Assembly (NCBI RefSeq): GCF_003260195.1
Contig: NZ_QEIH01000003.1
Coordinates: 434,001 to 498,000 of the forward strand
Reading direction: 5' to 3'
Origin: Lutibacter citreus
GTDB taxonomy: Bacteria > Bacteroidota > Bacteroidia > Flavobacteriales > Flavobacteriaceae
Length of the DNA stretch: 64,000 bases
Position 1 is the first letter of the stretch; each line of letters opens with the position of its first letter. Position numbers and translations under genes: made by a program. The notes under the pieces were generated by a model. It saw only the letters and a program-made list of their open reading frames with translations. It was not told where the DNA came from and made no database searches. Shown in pieces: positions 18,429-27,685 of the stretch.

Positions 18429-19685
18429 ATGACGGAAGACAATCAATATACAACAACGAAAGTGCAACCTAAAGATTTTACTTCAGGTTGGCTTATTGGT
18501 ATATTAATTGCAGGAACAGGATTAACATTACCAATTCTGTTTTTAGGATCTGAAGTTGCTTTAGCTGTTGGGTTTAAAAAGGCTTTGTGGGCCTTCGGAA
18601 TTTCAACCTTTGTACTTACAATTATGTGTATGGCAACCACAGTTATAGGCAATAGATCGCGATTATCTACCTATATGATAATGCATTTTAGCTTTGGTAG
18701 AAAAGGAGCCAAGATTATGAATTTTATCTTCGGAATCACTTTGTTAGGTTGGTTTTCGGTAGCGTTAGAATTGTTAGCCATAGCAGTAAAGGACACCGCT
18801 TTACAAACATTACAAATTAATTTATTAGAATGGCCTATTATAATAATTGTTAGTGCGTTAATTATAACCACAACAATTTATGGGATAAAAAGTTTAGAGC
18901 GATTGGCAAATTTTGCAGTACCAGTTTTAACTATCTTTTTAGGTTATGTTGTTTATAAATCTATTTCAGGAACTTCTTTTCAGGAAATAGTAAATTTTGT
19001 TCCAGAAAACCCAACTATGTCATTATTTGAAGCTACATCAATATTAGTAGGCTCATCTATATTGTTTCCGGTTTTAATGGCTGATTTTTCAAGGTTTATT
19101 TACAATGATAAACAAAGTTTAATAGCGGTTTTAGGGATTGCCATTGGGTTTCCTATTGCATTGTTGTTTAGCGCAATACCATCTATTCAATCAGGTGAAG
19201 TTGATATTATAAAAGTTATGGAAAGTTTGGATCTAGTAGTTCCTGCCTTTGTACTATTATTTGTTTCAACTTGGGTTGGTAATGCATCCAATTTATATTC
19301 AACAGTATTAACATTTTCAACCGTTAAAACAGATTGGTCATTTAAAAAAATGGCTATAATTACAGGAGTTATAGGCACAATTGCCGCAATATTGGGATTC
19401 TCGGATTATCTTTTTGATTTTTTAAACTTCCTGGGTATTTTAGCGCCTTCAATTTCTTCTATCTATATCATCAATTTTTTCTGGGTGAGAAAGCAAGATT
19501 ATAATTTAAATGAAATTTCTGAATGGGAATTTGAAGCTTTAATAAGTTGGGTTATAAGCTCTGTAATAGCTACGTTTACTTATTTTAATGTTTTTCAATT
19601 AACACATGCTTATTTCATTGATTCTCTCTTATTAGGGGGGATTATATATTTAATTTTGAAGAGAAAAGTTATATTTAAAAAATAA
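18429..19685 (+). CDS. NCS1-family permease (CodB-like), second copy
   Basis: A 418-residue, 12-helix transporter of the same type as that at 15702-16970, with matching motifs (GTGLTLPILFLGSEVALAVGF, IGNRSRLSTYMIMHFSFGRKG, MADFSRFIYNDKQ). It is the last gene of the operon and is followed by a hairpin. Two related permeases in one operon suggest two substrates of one pathway, or import of a substrate and export of a product. Substrate not determinable from sequence. Confidence 0.82.
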   Translation: MTEDNQYTTTKVQPKDFTSGWLIGILIAGTGLTLPILFLGSEVALAVGFKKALWAFGISTFVLTIMCMATTVIGNRSRLSTYMIMHFSFGRKGAKIMNFIFGITLLGWFSVALELLAIAVKDTALQTLQINLLEWPIIIIVSALIITTTIYGIKSLERLANFAVPVLTIFLGYVVYKSISGTSFQEIVNFVPENPTMSLFEATSILVGSSILFPVLMADFSRFIYNDKQSLIAVLGIAIGFPIALLFSAIPSIQSGEVDIIKVMESLDLVVPAFVLLFVSTWVGNASNLYSTVLTFSTVKTDWSFKKMAIITGVIGTIAAILGFSDYLFDFLNFLGILAPSISSIYIINFFWVRKQDYNLNEISEWEFEALISWVISSVIATFTYFNVFQLTHAYFIDSLLLGGIIYLILKRKVIFKK

Positions 19686-19708
19686 TTTCTAATCCTTCAA
19701 AAAAAAAC

Positions 19709-19730
19709 ACCTGTCTGTTGTAAGGCAGGT
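19709..19730. terminator. Bidirectional terminator between convergent genes
   Basis: ACCTGTC (19709-19715) pairs with GGCAGGT (19724-19730) with one G-U pair. An A-run of nine lies before it and TTTAAAACTTT after it, so it can serve both the permease operon and the opposing phosphoesterase gene. Confidence 0.7.
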
Positions 19731-19758
19731 TTAAAACTTTCTTTACCCAATAGAAAGG

Positions 19759-21330
19759 CTACAGATTATCCAAAGATTTTAAAATATTCTTCATATGATC
19801 TATAGATTCTCCTATTTTTATTTCTTCTTTTAATGCTCCTACATTCGCTAAATCTTTTGCTAATTCATGTGCCATACCTAAAATAGCTTTTTGTAAATCA
19901 TTAAGTGGAGAGTATAAATTGTTATTATTCTTTGAGCCTTTAGGCTGATCGATAGATTTAAAACAAGGCCATTCATTACCAGGCAAAGGACTGGTTCTAT
20001 TAAAGATTTCTAGAAAATCAGGGGCGGAGGCATCTCTATCTGTTAAATGCTTAAAATTCCACTTCATACCAAGTGTTTTAAGCATAGAAGTATGCTGTTT
20101 TTGAGAGTTAATTACCTGTGGATCTGACCAAGCCGAGATTATAATAGTAGGAACTCTAATACCCAAACGATCAAAAGGGAAGCCCATTTCATGCATAGAT
20201 CCATCATTAGGCGGTGTAGCGCATTTTGGCGGAGATACATGATCATAACAGCCACCATGCTCATCATAAGTTATGCAAAGTAACGTGTTTTCTGAGTTAC
20301 TGCTATTTGATTTTTGGCTCTTAGAATTTTTAACGGCAGTATAAACCTCATTCACCAATTCTTCACCAGCGGTTACTGAGGAGGGCTGAGGAATATCCAG
20401 AATCTTAATTGGTGGATGCATGTCATTATGATTAAAGAATAACCTTGGCTCAATGAAAGAATAAGCTGGCAACTCTCCGTTTTCAACATCTTTATGGAAA
20501 TCTTCCATATGTCTAAAATGTTGTTTCCGTTGCTTTTTTTCTTTAAAAAAAGGCCAGAGCTTTTGAAAGTGGATTAGTAGTGTTAACGGAAAGACATCAT
20601 TTTTATCATAATAGATAACCCAAGGTTTACCTTGTTCTTCAAGACGGTTAAAGATTGTATCACGATTAAAATCTTTTTTCAACCATTTTAAATATTTAGT
20701 GTTAACCACCTGACCGTTAGATGTACCAGCGTTAAAAAATGAACGATTGCAAAAAGTTTGGCTAGGCACGGCACAATGCCAACGGTCAAAAACCGCAAAA
20801 CTCTTGGCTAGCCCGGTCATAACAGGTACTTTCTCAGCTGCAAAGCATTCCATAATAATGCTATATTCATTACTATGTGGTGTATGGAAGATACCCATAG
20901 TGCTATTAATTTTATTATAATAATCTTGTACAAAACCCGTCATTGGAGCAGGATAAGGCAACTCTGTACACGCTACTGACTTAGGACTCCCAGTAACAGG
21001 TTGATTGTAAGGTGCTTTAAAATCTTTTTGTTTTGTAGAAAAGGCGTTTTTTGATGGGTGTACACAATTATACAGTTGTGTATTTATATGAGGAAAGTAC
21101 TCTCCAGGATCTGGATTAGGATTATCCATAGTTGTACCTGGCCTAACCTTAATAGGTCCGCCACCACCGTGAACTTTTTCACCGTCCGTTCGGGTAGGAG
21201 AAGGATTTGAAAGATTTTTTCCTATTACACCATCAAATTTTTCGGAGGCATAACCTAAAATATTATCAAAAGAGCGGTTCTCTAACATTAGAACAATTAC
21301 GTGGTCAAAGCAATCTAGTTTATTTTTCAT
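19759..21330 (-). CDS. Phospholipase C / AcpA-type phosphoesterase
   Basis: A 523-residue protein of the bacterial phosphoesterase family that holds phospholipase C and acid phosphatase AcpA. Seen: the N-terminal metal motif VLMLENRSFDNILGY, a catalytic-region stretch with CNRSFFNAGTSNG, EPRLFFNHNDMHPP and the late metal motif TYDEHGGCYDHVSPP. These enzymes are usually secreted, but this protein begins MKNKLDCFDHVIVLMLEN with no signal peptide, so either it is cytoplasmic or it leaves by an unknown route. Six or more Cys residues are spread over the chain. It is a single gene; no lipid or phosphate genes are next to it. Confidence 0.82.
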   Translation of the reverse strand: MKNKLDCFDHVIVLMLENRSFDNILGYASEKFDGVIGKNLSNPSPTRTDGEKVHGGGGPIKVRPGTTMDNPNPDPGEYFPHINTQLYNCVHPSKNAFSTKQKDFKAPYNQPVTGSPKSVACTELPYPAPMTGFVQDYYNKINSTMGIFHTPHSNEYSIIMECFAAEKVPVMTGLAKSFAVFDRWHCAVPSQTFCNRSFFNAGTSNGQVVNTKYLKWLKKDFNRDTIFNRLEEQGKPWVIYYDKNDVFPLTLLIHFQKLWPFFKEKKQRKQHFRHMEDFHKDVENGELPAYSFIEPRLFFNHNDMHPPIKILDIPQPSSVTAGEELVNEVYTAVKNSKSQKSNSSNSENTLLCITYDEHGGCYDHVSPPKCATPPNDGSMHEMGFPFDRLGIRVPTIIISAWSDPQVINSQKQHTSMLKTLGMKWNFKHLTDRDASAPDFLEIFNRTSPLPGNEWPCFKSIDQPKGSKNNNNLYSPLNDLQKAILGMAHELAKDLANVGALKEEIKIGESIDHMKNILKSLDNL

Positions 21331-21710
21331 AATTTTTTTAAAAAGTTAGTAGTTCTCTGTAAGTTAGGGTTTTAATTATAAATAAAATAATATGGTTAAA
21401 GAATTTAGAAGAGTATGGCAATCACAAACACTGAATTAAATAATAAATTCATGATTTAGATTATGTATTACTAAAGTTGTATTCCATTGTAATTATTTAT
21501 TTTTATAGATAAATTTAATAACCGCTTCGGTAAATAAAACGGGTTCATTAGTAATTAATGGCCAAAAGAATTGTTTAAAATAAAAAAGAGGCTCACTATT
21601 TTCACTTTCCATTATAGATATTGTTAATATATCTTAACACTATGTTAATAACTCTCAACATATAAGCTCTATATTTTCTCTAAATTTACGTGTACTAAAA
21701 AATTAAAAAT
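21331..21710. other. 380-bp divergent intergenic region
   Basis: It holds the promoters of the phosphoesterase (minus) and the nuclease (plus). Close to the nuclease start there is a TAAATTTA at about 21678, one base off the TAnnTTTG element, and a small AGATAT/ATATCT inverted repeat near 21625. No gene, repeat copy or strong hairpin was found. Confidence 0.4.
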
Positions 21711-24700
21711 ATGAAACACAATTACTTAAGTAAACATTTATTTTTATTTGTTTTAATTCTTTTTATGAGTATAAATGAAAATTTATTTGCTCAAACAGTT
21801 TTTATTAATGAAATTCATTATGACAATGTTAATGGAGATGAAGGTGAGGCAATTGAAATTGCCGGTCCTGCAGGAACAGATCTTACAAATTGGAGTATTG
21901 TTTTATATAATGGAGGAAATGGTGCAGCATACAAAACTACATCATTATCAGGTTCAATTCCAGATTTAGGGGATGGGTATGGAGTGGTTGCAGTAAATTA
22001 CCCTGTAAATGGAATTCAAAATGGTGCACCAGATGCAATAGCTTTAGTAAATAACGCTACAGTTATTCAATTTATAAGTTATGAAGGCTCTTTAACTGCT
22101 GTTAATGGACCTGCAATTGGTATGACAAGTACAGATATTGGAGTTTCTGAAACTGGCACTACATTAATTGGTAATTCAATCCAGTTAATTGGATCAGGTT
22201 TATTATATACTGATTTTACCTGGCAATCACCTTCACTTAGTAATTTTGGGAGTATTAATTTTGGGCAAAGTTTTTCAGGTTCTATAGTTATTGATACAGA
22301 AGCACCAACCATACCTACAAATTTATCAACTTCAAACATTACACAAAGCACAGTAGATTTATCGTGGGATGCTTCAACAGATAATGTTGGAGTAGTTGCT
22401 TATCAAATTTTTGAAGGAGTAAATCAAGTTGGAACAACAAATAATACTATATTTCAAATAACAGGACTAACTGATAATACGATATATAGTTTATCCGTGA
22501 AAGCGGTAGATGCAACAGGAAATGTTTCTTTAGCTAGTGCGAGTGTTGAAATAACAACATTAGAAAACACAACTCCACCAATAACAGCTGGAGCGGTATT
22601 TATTAATGAAATTCATTATGATAATGCAGGAAGTGATAGTGGTGAAGGTGTTGAAATTGCTGGTCCGGCAGGAACAGATTTAACAGGTTGGACAATTGTA
22701 CAATATAACGGAAATGGAGGAGCTTCTTATGGAACTACAAATTTATCAGGAGTAATTTTAGATCAATTAAATGGATATGGTACAATAGCTGTTTCTATAA
22801 GTGGCTTACAAAACGGATCTCCTGATGGGGTAGCTTTAGTAGATAATAACGGTACAACTGTTCAATTTTTAAGTTATGAAGGAACTTTTACAGCTACAAA
22901 TGGTCCGGCATCTGGACTGGAAAGTACAGACATTGGTATTTCAGAATCAAGTTCTGAAGCAGTTGGTAATTCACTTCAATTAACAGGTAAAGGAAAAGTA
23001 TATAACGATTTTACATGGCAAATAGTAGAAAATACATTTGGTGCTATAAACACAGATCAAAAATTTGGAGATTTGGTATTTATCAATGAAATGCACTATG
23101 ATAATGCAAGTACGGATACAGGAGAAGGTGTTGAAATTGCAGGTTATTCGGGAACAGATTTAACAGATTGGAGTATTATATTATACAATGGAAGTAACGG
23201 AACATATTATGGAACAATTTCATTATCAGGTATAATCCCTGAACAAATGAATGGATATGGAACCCTTTCTTTTTCTAAAAGTGGTTTACAAAACGGTTCA
23301 CCTGATGGTTTAGCATTAGTAAATAATAATGGTGTTGTAATTCAGTTTTTAAGTTATGAAGGAACTATTACAGCTACAAACGGTGCTGCATCTGGTATTG
23401 AAAGTACAGATATAGGCGTTGTAGAAACAGGTAGTACAATTGTAGGGACTTCACTCCAATTAATTGGTACAGGTTTAATATATTCAGATTTTACTTGGGA
23501 AACTGCTGATAATACTTTTGGAGCAGTTAACACTATGCAAATATTTGCTGATCCTAGCTCTGTAACACCAGAAATAGAATTATCAACAATTGCTGAAGCA
23601 CGTGTTGTTGCCGATGAAACTACAGTAAAAATAACAGGAGTCTTAACAGTGTCCGATCAATTTGCTGGTTCTGCCTATGTTCAGGATGAAACTGGAGCGG
23701 TTGCCGTTTTTGATCCTTTAGTGCATGGAGATGGTTTATTTCAAATTGGAGATGTAATTACAATTACAGGAGTTAAAAGTTCTTATAATGATCAAATTCA
23801 AATTAGCCCAGTGAGTTTAGTTGAGCTTAATTTAGAATCAACTTTAACTATTGAGCCAGTAACTATTACATTAAATGAAATGGTAAATCACCCTTCTGAA
23901 TTGGTACGAATTTTAGATCCAAATTTTCCAAAACCAGGTGATATTATGTTTGGTAATGCTAATTATGTGTTAACAGATGTAAGCGGAACAGGTGAATTAA
24001 GAATTGATTATGATGTTGAAGAAATTGTAGGTTTAGGGCAACCTGAGACTTGTAGTGAGCTTATAGGTGTTGTAGGAAGATATTTTGAAACGTATCAATT
24101 ATTACCTAGACAAAAATCAGATATTTCTTGTGCCGGACCTTATGAACAATCTGGAAGTGATTTATCAATTTCTAAAGATAAAACATTAGATATAGTTACA
24201 TGGAATATAGAATGGTTTGGTGATGAAGCTAATTCACCAGCAGCTGGAAATCCTGATTCAGATCAAATTCAAAAAGAAAGTGTTAAAAATGTACTTCAGC
24301 AATTAAATGCAGATATCTATGGTGTAGAAGAAGTGTCGGACGATGCATTATTTGCTCAAATGGTAAGTGAAATGCCAGGATATGATTTTGTGCTTTCAGA
24401 AGCAACTTCATACCCAAATGATACGGAAGGTGTTAAACAAAAACTAGGTTTTATTTATAACACAAATACTGTTGAAGTTGTTTCAACTAAAGTATTATTA
24501 GAATCTATACATCCTTATTACAATGGAGGTGATGAAAGTGCTTTAACAGATTTTCCAGATCCTGATAAATCACGTTTTTATGCAAGTGGTAGATTACCTT
24601 TTATGTTAACTGCGAATGTAACAATTGATGGTACTACGGAACAAATAAATGTGATAGACCTTCATTCAAGAGCAAATACAGGTGATAATTTGTTAAAATA

Positions 24701-25961
24701 TAATATGCGTAAGTATGATATTGAAATGTTAAAAGACTCATTAGATGTATATTATCCAGATGCTAATGTAATTATGATAGGGGATTATAATGACGATGTA
24801 GATGAAACAGTAGCTAATGTTGCTCCAATAACAGATTCAACATTTAAGGCTTTTGTTGATGATTCAGAAAATTACAATGTGTTAACTGGTATTTTAAGTG
24901 AAGAAGGCTTTAGATCTTATGTTTCTTATGAAAATATGATTGATCATATTATGGTTACAAATGAACTTTCAGATAAATATATAAATGAGTCTGCAAGGGT
25001 ACATTACGAATTTTATAGCAGTACTTATACACGAACAGCTTCAGATCATTTCCCTGTTTCTGCAAGATTACAGCTAAAATTATTAACTCTTGACGAAAGT
25101 ATTTCAACAGATGTAACTTGTAATGGAGATTCTAATGGAACAGCTACAGTTAAAGTTTCTGGAGGAATTACGCCTTATACTTATGAATGGAGTGATGGCC
25201 AAAATACTTCAACAGCAATAGGTTTTTCTGCTGGTATTTATAATGTAACTGTAACTGATGGATTAGGAGCAACAATAACTCAGGAATTTTCTATAAATGA
25301 ACCAGATGCTTTGGAAGTATTAACCTCTGAAAATAGTACGGTTTATCTTGGTTATGCTCCAGAGGAATGTACAACACTTTCTGTAACTGAAACTTTAGGA
25401 GGAACAGCACCTTATACTTACATATGGAGTACAGGTGAAACTAATGAAGTATTAGAAGTTTGCCCAGAAGAAAATACAACTTATACGGTAACTGTAACAG
25501 ATGCTAATGGATGCACTGCAACAGCAGATATTAATATAACCGTTGAAAATATAACTTGTGGCAATAATTCTAAAAACCCAAAAGTAGAAATTTGTCATAA
25601 TGGAAAATCAATTTGTGTATCTAAGAATTCAGTTCAGGCTCATTTAAATCATGGAGATAGCTTAGGATCTTGTTATTCTTCAAAAACCTCTGAGGAAAGT
25701 TTAATTATAGCGAACTTTAAAACATACCCAAATCCGATTAGAAATTTTATGAATATTAGTTTTGACAGCAATCAAAATTTAAGCTCTGATTTACTTGTAT
25801 TCGATTTTAGAGGTCAACTAGTAAACCAATCTGCGCTGCAAATTAATGAAGGTAAAACAGAATCTAAAGTGAATTTAAGTAGTTTAGGAAGTGGTTTTTA
25901 CTTTGTTAAAATTTTAGTTAATGGAGAAGTTAAAGAGGTTAAATTCATATATAAAGAATAA
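21711..25961 (+). CDS. Secreted modular nuclease: three lamin-tail domains, EEP nuclease, T9SS sorting domain
   Basis: A 1416-residue extracellular DNase-type protein. Order: signal peptide (1-28, FAQ), lamin-tail-like domain 1 (28-190), fibronectin III domain (196-285), lamin-tail domains 2 (296-452) and 3 (454-612), an OB-fold-like segment (about 620-800), an endonuclease/exonuclease/phosphatase domain (823-1122), two SprB-type repeats (about 1130-1275) and a C-terminal type IX sorting domain (YPNPIRNFMNISFD...GFYFVKI). EEP motifs present: TWNIEWFG, GVEEV, IDLHSRAN, MIGDYNDD and SDHFPV. It would be secreted through T9SS and held at the surface or released, digesting DNA or dinucleotides for nutrients, or as a weapon. 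A strong terminator follows. Confidence 0.88.
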   Translation: MKHNYLSKHLFLFVLILFMSINENLFAQTVFINEIHYDNVNGDEGEAIEIAGPAGTDLTNWSIVLYNGGNGAAYKTTSLSGSIPDLGDGYGVVAVNYPVNGIQNGAPDAIALVNNATVIQFISYEGSLTAVNGPAIGMTSTDIGVSETGTTLIGNSIQLIGSGLLYTDFTWQSPSLSNFGSINFGQSFSGSIVIDTEAPTIPTNLSTSNITQSTVDLSWDASTDNVGVVAYQIFEGVNQVGTTNNTIFQITGLTDNTIYSLSVKAVDATGNVSLASASVEITTLENTTPPITAGAVFINEIHYDNAGSDSGEGVEIAGPAGTDLTGWTIVQYNGNGGASYGTTNLSGVILDQLNGYGTIAVSISGLQNGSPDGVALVDNNGTTVQFLSYEGTFTATNGPASGLESTDIGISESSSEAVGNSLQLTGKGKVYNDFTWQIVENTFGAINTDQKFGDLVFINEMHYDNASTDTGEGVEIAGYSGTDLTDWSIILYNGSNGTYYGTISLSGIIPEQMNGYGTLSFSKSGLQNGSPDGLALVNNNGVVIQFLSYEGTITATNGAASGIESTDIGVVETGSTIVGTSLQLIGTGLIYSDFTWETADNTFGAVNTMQIFADPSSVTPEIELSTIAEARVVADETTVKITGVLTVSDQFAGSAYVQDETGAVAVFDPLVHGDGLFQIGDVITITGVKSSYNDQIQISPVSLVELNLESTLTIEPVTITLNEMVNHPSELVRILDPNFPKPGDIMFGNANYVLTDVSGTGELRIDYDVEEIVGLGQPETCSELIGVVGRYFETYQLLPRQKSDISCAGPYEQSGSDLSISKDKTLDIVTWNIEWFGDEANSPAAGNPDSDQIQKESVKNVLQQLNADIYGVEEVSDDALFAQMVSEMPGYDFVLSEATSYPNDTEGVKQKLGFIYNTNTVEVVSTKVLLESIHPYYNGGDESALTDFPDPDKSRFYASGRLPFMLTANVTIDGTTEQINVIDLHSRANTGDNLLKYNMRKYDIEMLKDSLDVYYPDANVIMIGDYNDDVDETVANVAPITDSTFKAFVDDSENYNVLTGILSEEGFRSYVSYENMIDHIMVTNELSDKYINESARVHYEFYSSTYTRTASDHFPVSARLQLKLLTLDESISTDVTCNGDSNGTATVKVSGGITPYTYEWSDGQNTSTAIGFSAGIYNVTVTDGLGATITQEFSINEPDALEVLTSENSTVYLGYAPEECTTLSVTETLGGTAPYTYIWSTGETNEVLEVCPEENTTYTVTVTDANGCTATADINITVENITCGNNSKNPKVEICHNGKSICVSKNSVQAHLNHGDSLGSCYSSKTSEESLIIANFKTYPNPIRNFMNISFDSNQNLSSDLLVFDFRGQLVNQSALQINEGKTESKVNLSSLGSGFYFVKILVNGEVKEVKFIYKE

Positions 25962-26001
25962 TAATATTTTTAAAATTTACTTTTTTTAAGTTTTAAATTA
26001 G

Positions 26002-26039
26002 AAAAAAGCCATCAAGAGATTACATTTGATGGCTTTTTT
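26002..26039 (+). terminator. Strong intrinsic terminator after the nuclease gene
   Basis: AAAAAAGCCATCAA (26002-26015) and TTGATGGCTTTTTT (26026-26039) form a 14-bp perfect stem with a 10-base loop and a T-run. Confidence 0.9.
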
Positions 26040-26152
26040 TATTTATTAAGATTTATTATCAATGATATAAGTGTGTTTCCATTTATAAGTCTGTTTTAAT
26101 TTAAAATCACATTTACAGTGTATTTGCCTTAAAATGTGACAAATACAAACCA

Positions 26153-26186
26153 ACGAAAGGAGGGAAGTTTAAAGAGCGTGGAATGG
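26153..26186. repeat. Dispersed repeat family 1, copy B (partial)
   Basis: CGAAAGGAGGGAAG (core GGAGGGAAG at 26159-26167) followed by GCGTGGAATGG. It corresponds to the right end of copies C and E; the left end with GCGTTATGTTAC is missing. Confidence 0.55.
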
Positions 26187-26218
26187 AAAAATAGTTCTAA
26201 ATAAATCCTTTTTTTTTA

Positions 26219-26226
26219 TATTTTTG
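26219..26226 (+). promoter_or_regulatory. Promoter -7 element TATTTTTG
   Basis: It matches TAnnTTTG and would start transcription near 26233, before both the 20-codon leader frame (26248) and the royal-jelly-type gene (26325). Confidence 0.5.
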
Positions 26227-26247
26227 CGCTAAATACTACACTATTAA

Positions 26248-26310
26248 ATGGCTACTGCAGAAGCACGTAAAGAACATCAAAACCTTGTAGAAGAGTTTTA
26301 TAGTATCTAA
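26248..26310 (+). CDS. Possible 20-codon leader ORF or 5' gene remnant
   Basis: ATG to TAA encoding MATAEARKEHQNLVEEFYSI. The composition (Ala, Glu, Lys, few Ile/Asn runs) looks like a true protein N-terminus and not random AT-rich DNA. It lies just behind a promoter and ends 14 bases before the next ATG. Two readings: a leader peptide coupled to the downstream gene, or the first codons of a gene whose body was lost when the present downstream gene arrived. Confidence 0.35.
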   Translation: MATAEARKEHQNLVEEFYSI

Positions 26311-26324
26311 AAAAAATAAATAAA

Positions 26325-27431
26325 ATGAAAAAAATTAGTTTCTTATTAATTATAATCACATCAGTTATGTCAATACAGGCACAAAATACATTAACTGAAG
26401 CAGAAGTTTTTACAACCACAGAACAGGCTGTTGGTAATATTACGTTTACCAATTCTGGAGATTTAGTGTATAGTCATCATCCATTTTTTGCGCCAGAAAA
26501 TAGAGTGATGCTTATGGATGCTAAAACAAAAACAAGCAAGCCTTATCCAAATAAAGCTTGGAATACACCAAGAGCCACCGATGATAATTATTTAAGTAAT
26601 GTTCTAGGTATTAGAAACGATAAAAACGGTATTGTTTGGATGTTAGATATGGCACAACGTGATAACGTAACACCTAAAATAGTGGGTTGGAACACAAAAA
26701 ACAATCAGTTAGAGCGTATTTATTATTTACCAAAATCAACAGTACCAACGCATTCTCAGCCAAATGATATGGTTGTAGATACTAAACATGGTTATTTTAT
26801 AATTGCCGATGAAGGTATTGGAAACGGGGGTGATGGTACTAGTGCAGCATTTATTATTGTTGATATGAAAACTGGTGTAACACGTAGATTATTAGAAGGT
26901 ACACGTACCACGTTACCAGAAAATACACCAACTGTAATAAATGGAAAACATTTAGCTGTAAATGGTACTGATTTATTAGTTGGAAACGACGGAATTACTG
27001 CTGATGCAAATTTTGAATACATTTATTACGGTCCGTTAAACGGAACAAAAATTTACAGAATTAAAACGTTAGATTTAGTAAATGAAGCGTTTACTGAAAC
27101 AGAATTAGATAGTAAAATTGAAACCTATTCCGAAAAACCAAACAATGGTGGAATGAGTATAGATAAAGAAGGAAATATTTACTTAACAGCATTAGAAACC
27201 AATAGTGTAGCTGTAGTTTTAGCAAAAGATAAAAGTGTAAAAACTATGATAAAAGCCAGTAAAATGGTTTGGCCAGATGGTGTAAGTTATAATCATGTTG
27301 ATGGTTACATGTATGTGTCTGCAGCACAAGTAAATAAAGGAGCTGTTTTTAATAATGGAGAAGATTTATCTACAAAGCCATTTTACATTTTCAGGTTTAA
27401 ACCCATTACAAAAGGAGTTTCATTTAGATAA
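26325..27431 (+). CDS. Exported royal-jelly/SMP-30-type beta-propeller protein
   Basis: A 368-residue protein with a signal peptide (MKKISFLLIIITSVMSIQAQ) and the fold signs of the major royal jelly protein / gluconolactonase group: SQPNDMVVDTKHGYFIIADEG, GNDGITADANFEYIYYGPLNGTKIYRI, NNGGMSIDKEGNIYLTALE and WPDGVSYNHVDGYMYVSAAQ, which are blades of a six-bladed propeller. Bacterial members are often called dopachrome-tautomerase related, but their reaction is not established, and I give none. It acts in the periplasm or outside. A hairpin follows. Confidence 0.8.
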   Translation: MKKISFLLIIITSVMSIQAQNTLTEAEVFTTTEQAVGNITFTNSGDLVYSHHPFFAPENRVMLMDAKTKTSKPYPNKAWNTPRATDDNYLSNVLGIRNDKNGIVWMLDMAQRDNVTPKIVGWNTKNNQLERIYYLPKSTVPTHSQPNDMVVDTKHGYFIIADEGIGNGGDGTSAAFIIVDMKTGVTRRLLEGTRTTLPENTPTVINGKHLAVNGTDLLVGNDGITADANFEYIYYGPLNGTKIYRIKTLDLVNEAFTETELDSKIETYSEKPNNGGMSIDKEGNIYLTALETNSVAVVLAKDKSVKTMIKASKMVWPDGVSYNHVDGYMYVSAAQVNKGAVFNNGEDLSTKPFYIFRFKPITKGVSFR

Positions 27432-27470
27432 TTTAAATTTTGACAATAACTCCTAATTAATGATTAATAG

Positions 27471-27505
27471 TAGTAAAAAGTTACTATTTTAAGGGGCTTT
27501 TACTA
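27471..27505 (+). terminator. Hairpin terminator after the propeller gene
   Basis: TAGTAAAAAG (27471-27480) pairs with CTTTTACTA (27497-27505) with one bulged A and is followed by TTTTC. Confidence 0.55.
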
Positions 27506-27685
27506 TTTTCAAATAAGTAAAATAAAAAAGTTAGTAGTACCTTTCTAAAATTATTCGAAAAGTACAATTCCAATAATCAAGATTGCTCAAAATGAGAAAA
27601 ATAGGTTTAAGTAACAGCTCTTAAAAAACTATAAATTAAGTAATTATAAGTGTAAATTAATACTCATCATAAAATATATGTACAT

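Noticed and set aside
19759-21330. Alkaline phosphatase or sulfatase assignment for the phosphoesterase
   Set aside because: The ENRSFDN and DEHGGCYDH motifs are those of the phospholipase C/AcpA group; the sulfatase C-x-P-x-R motif is absent.
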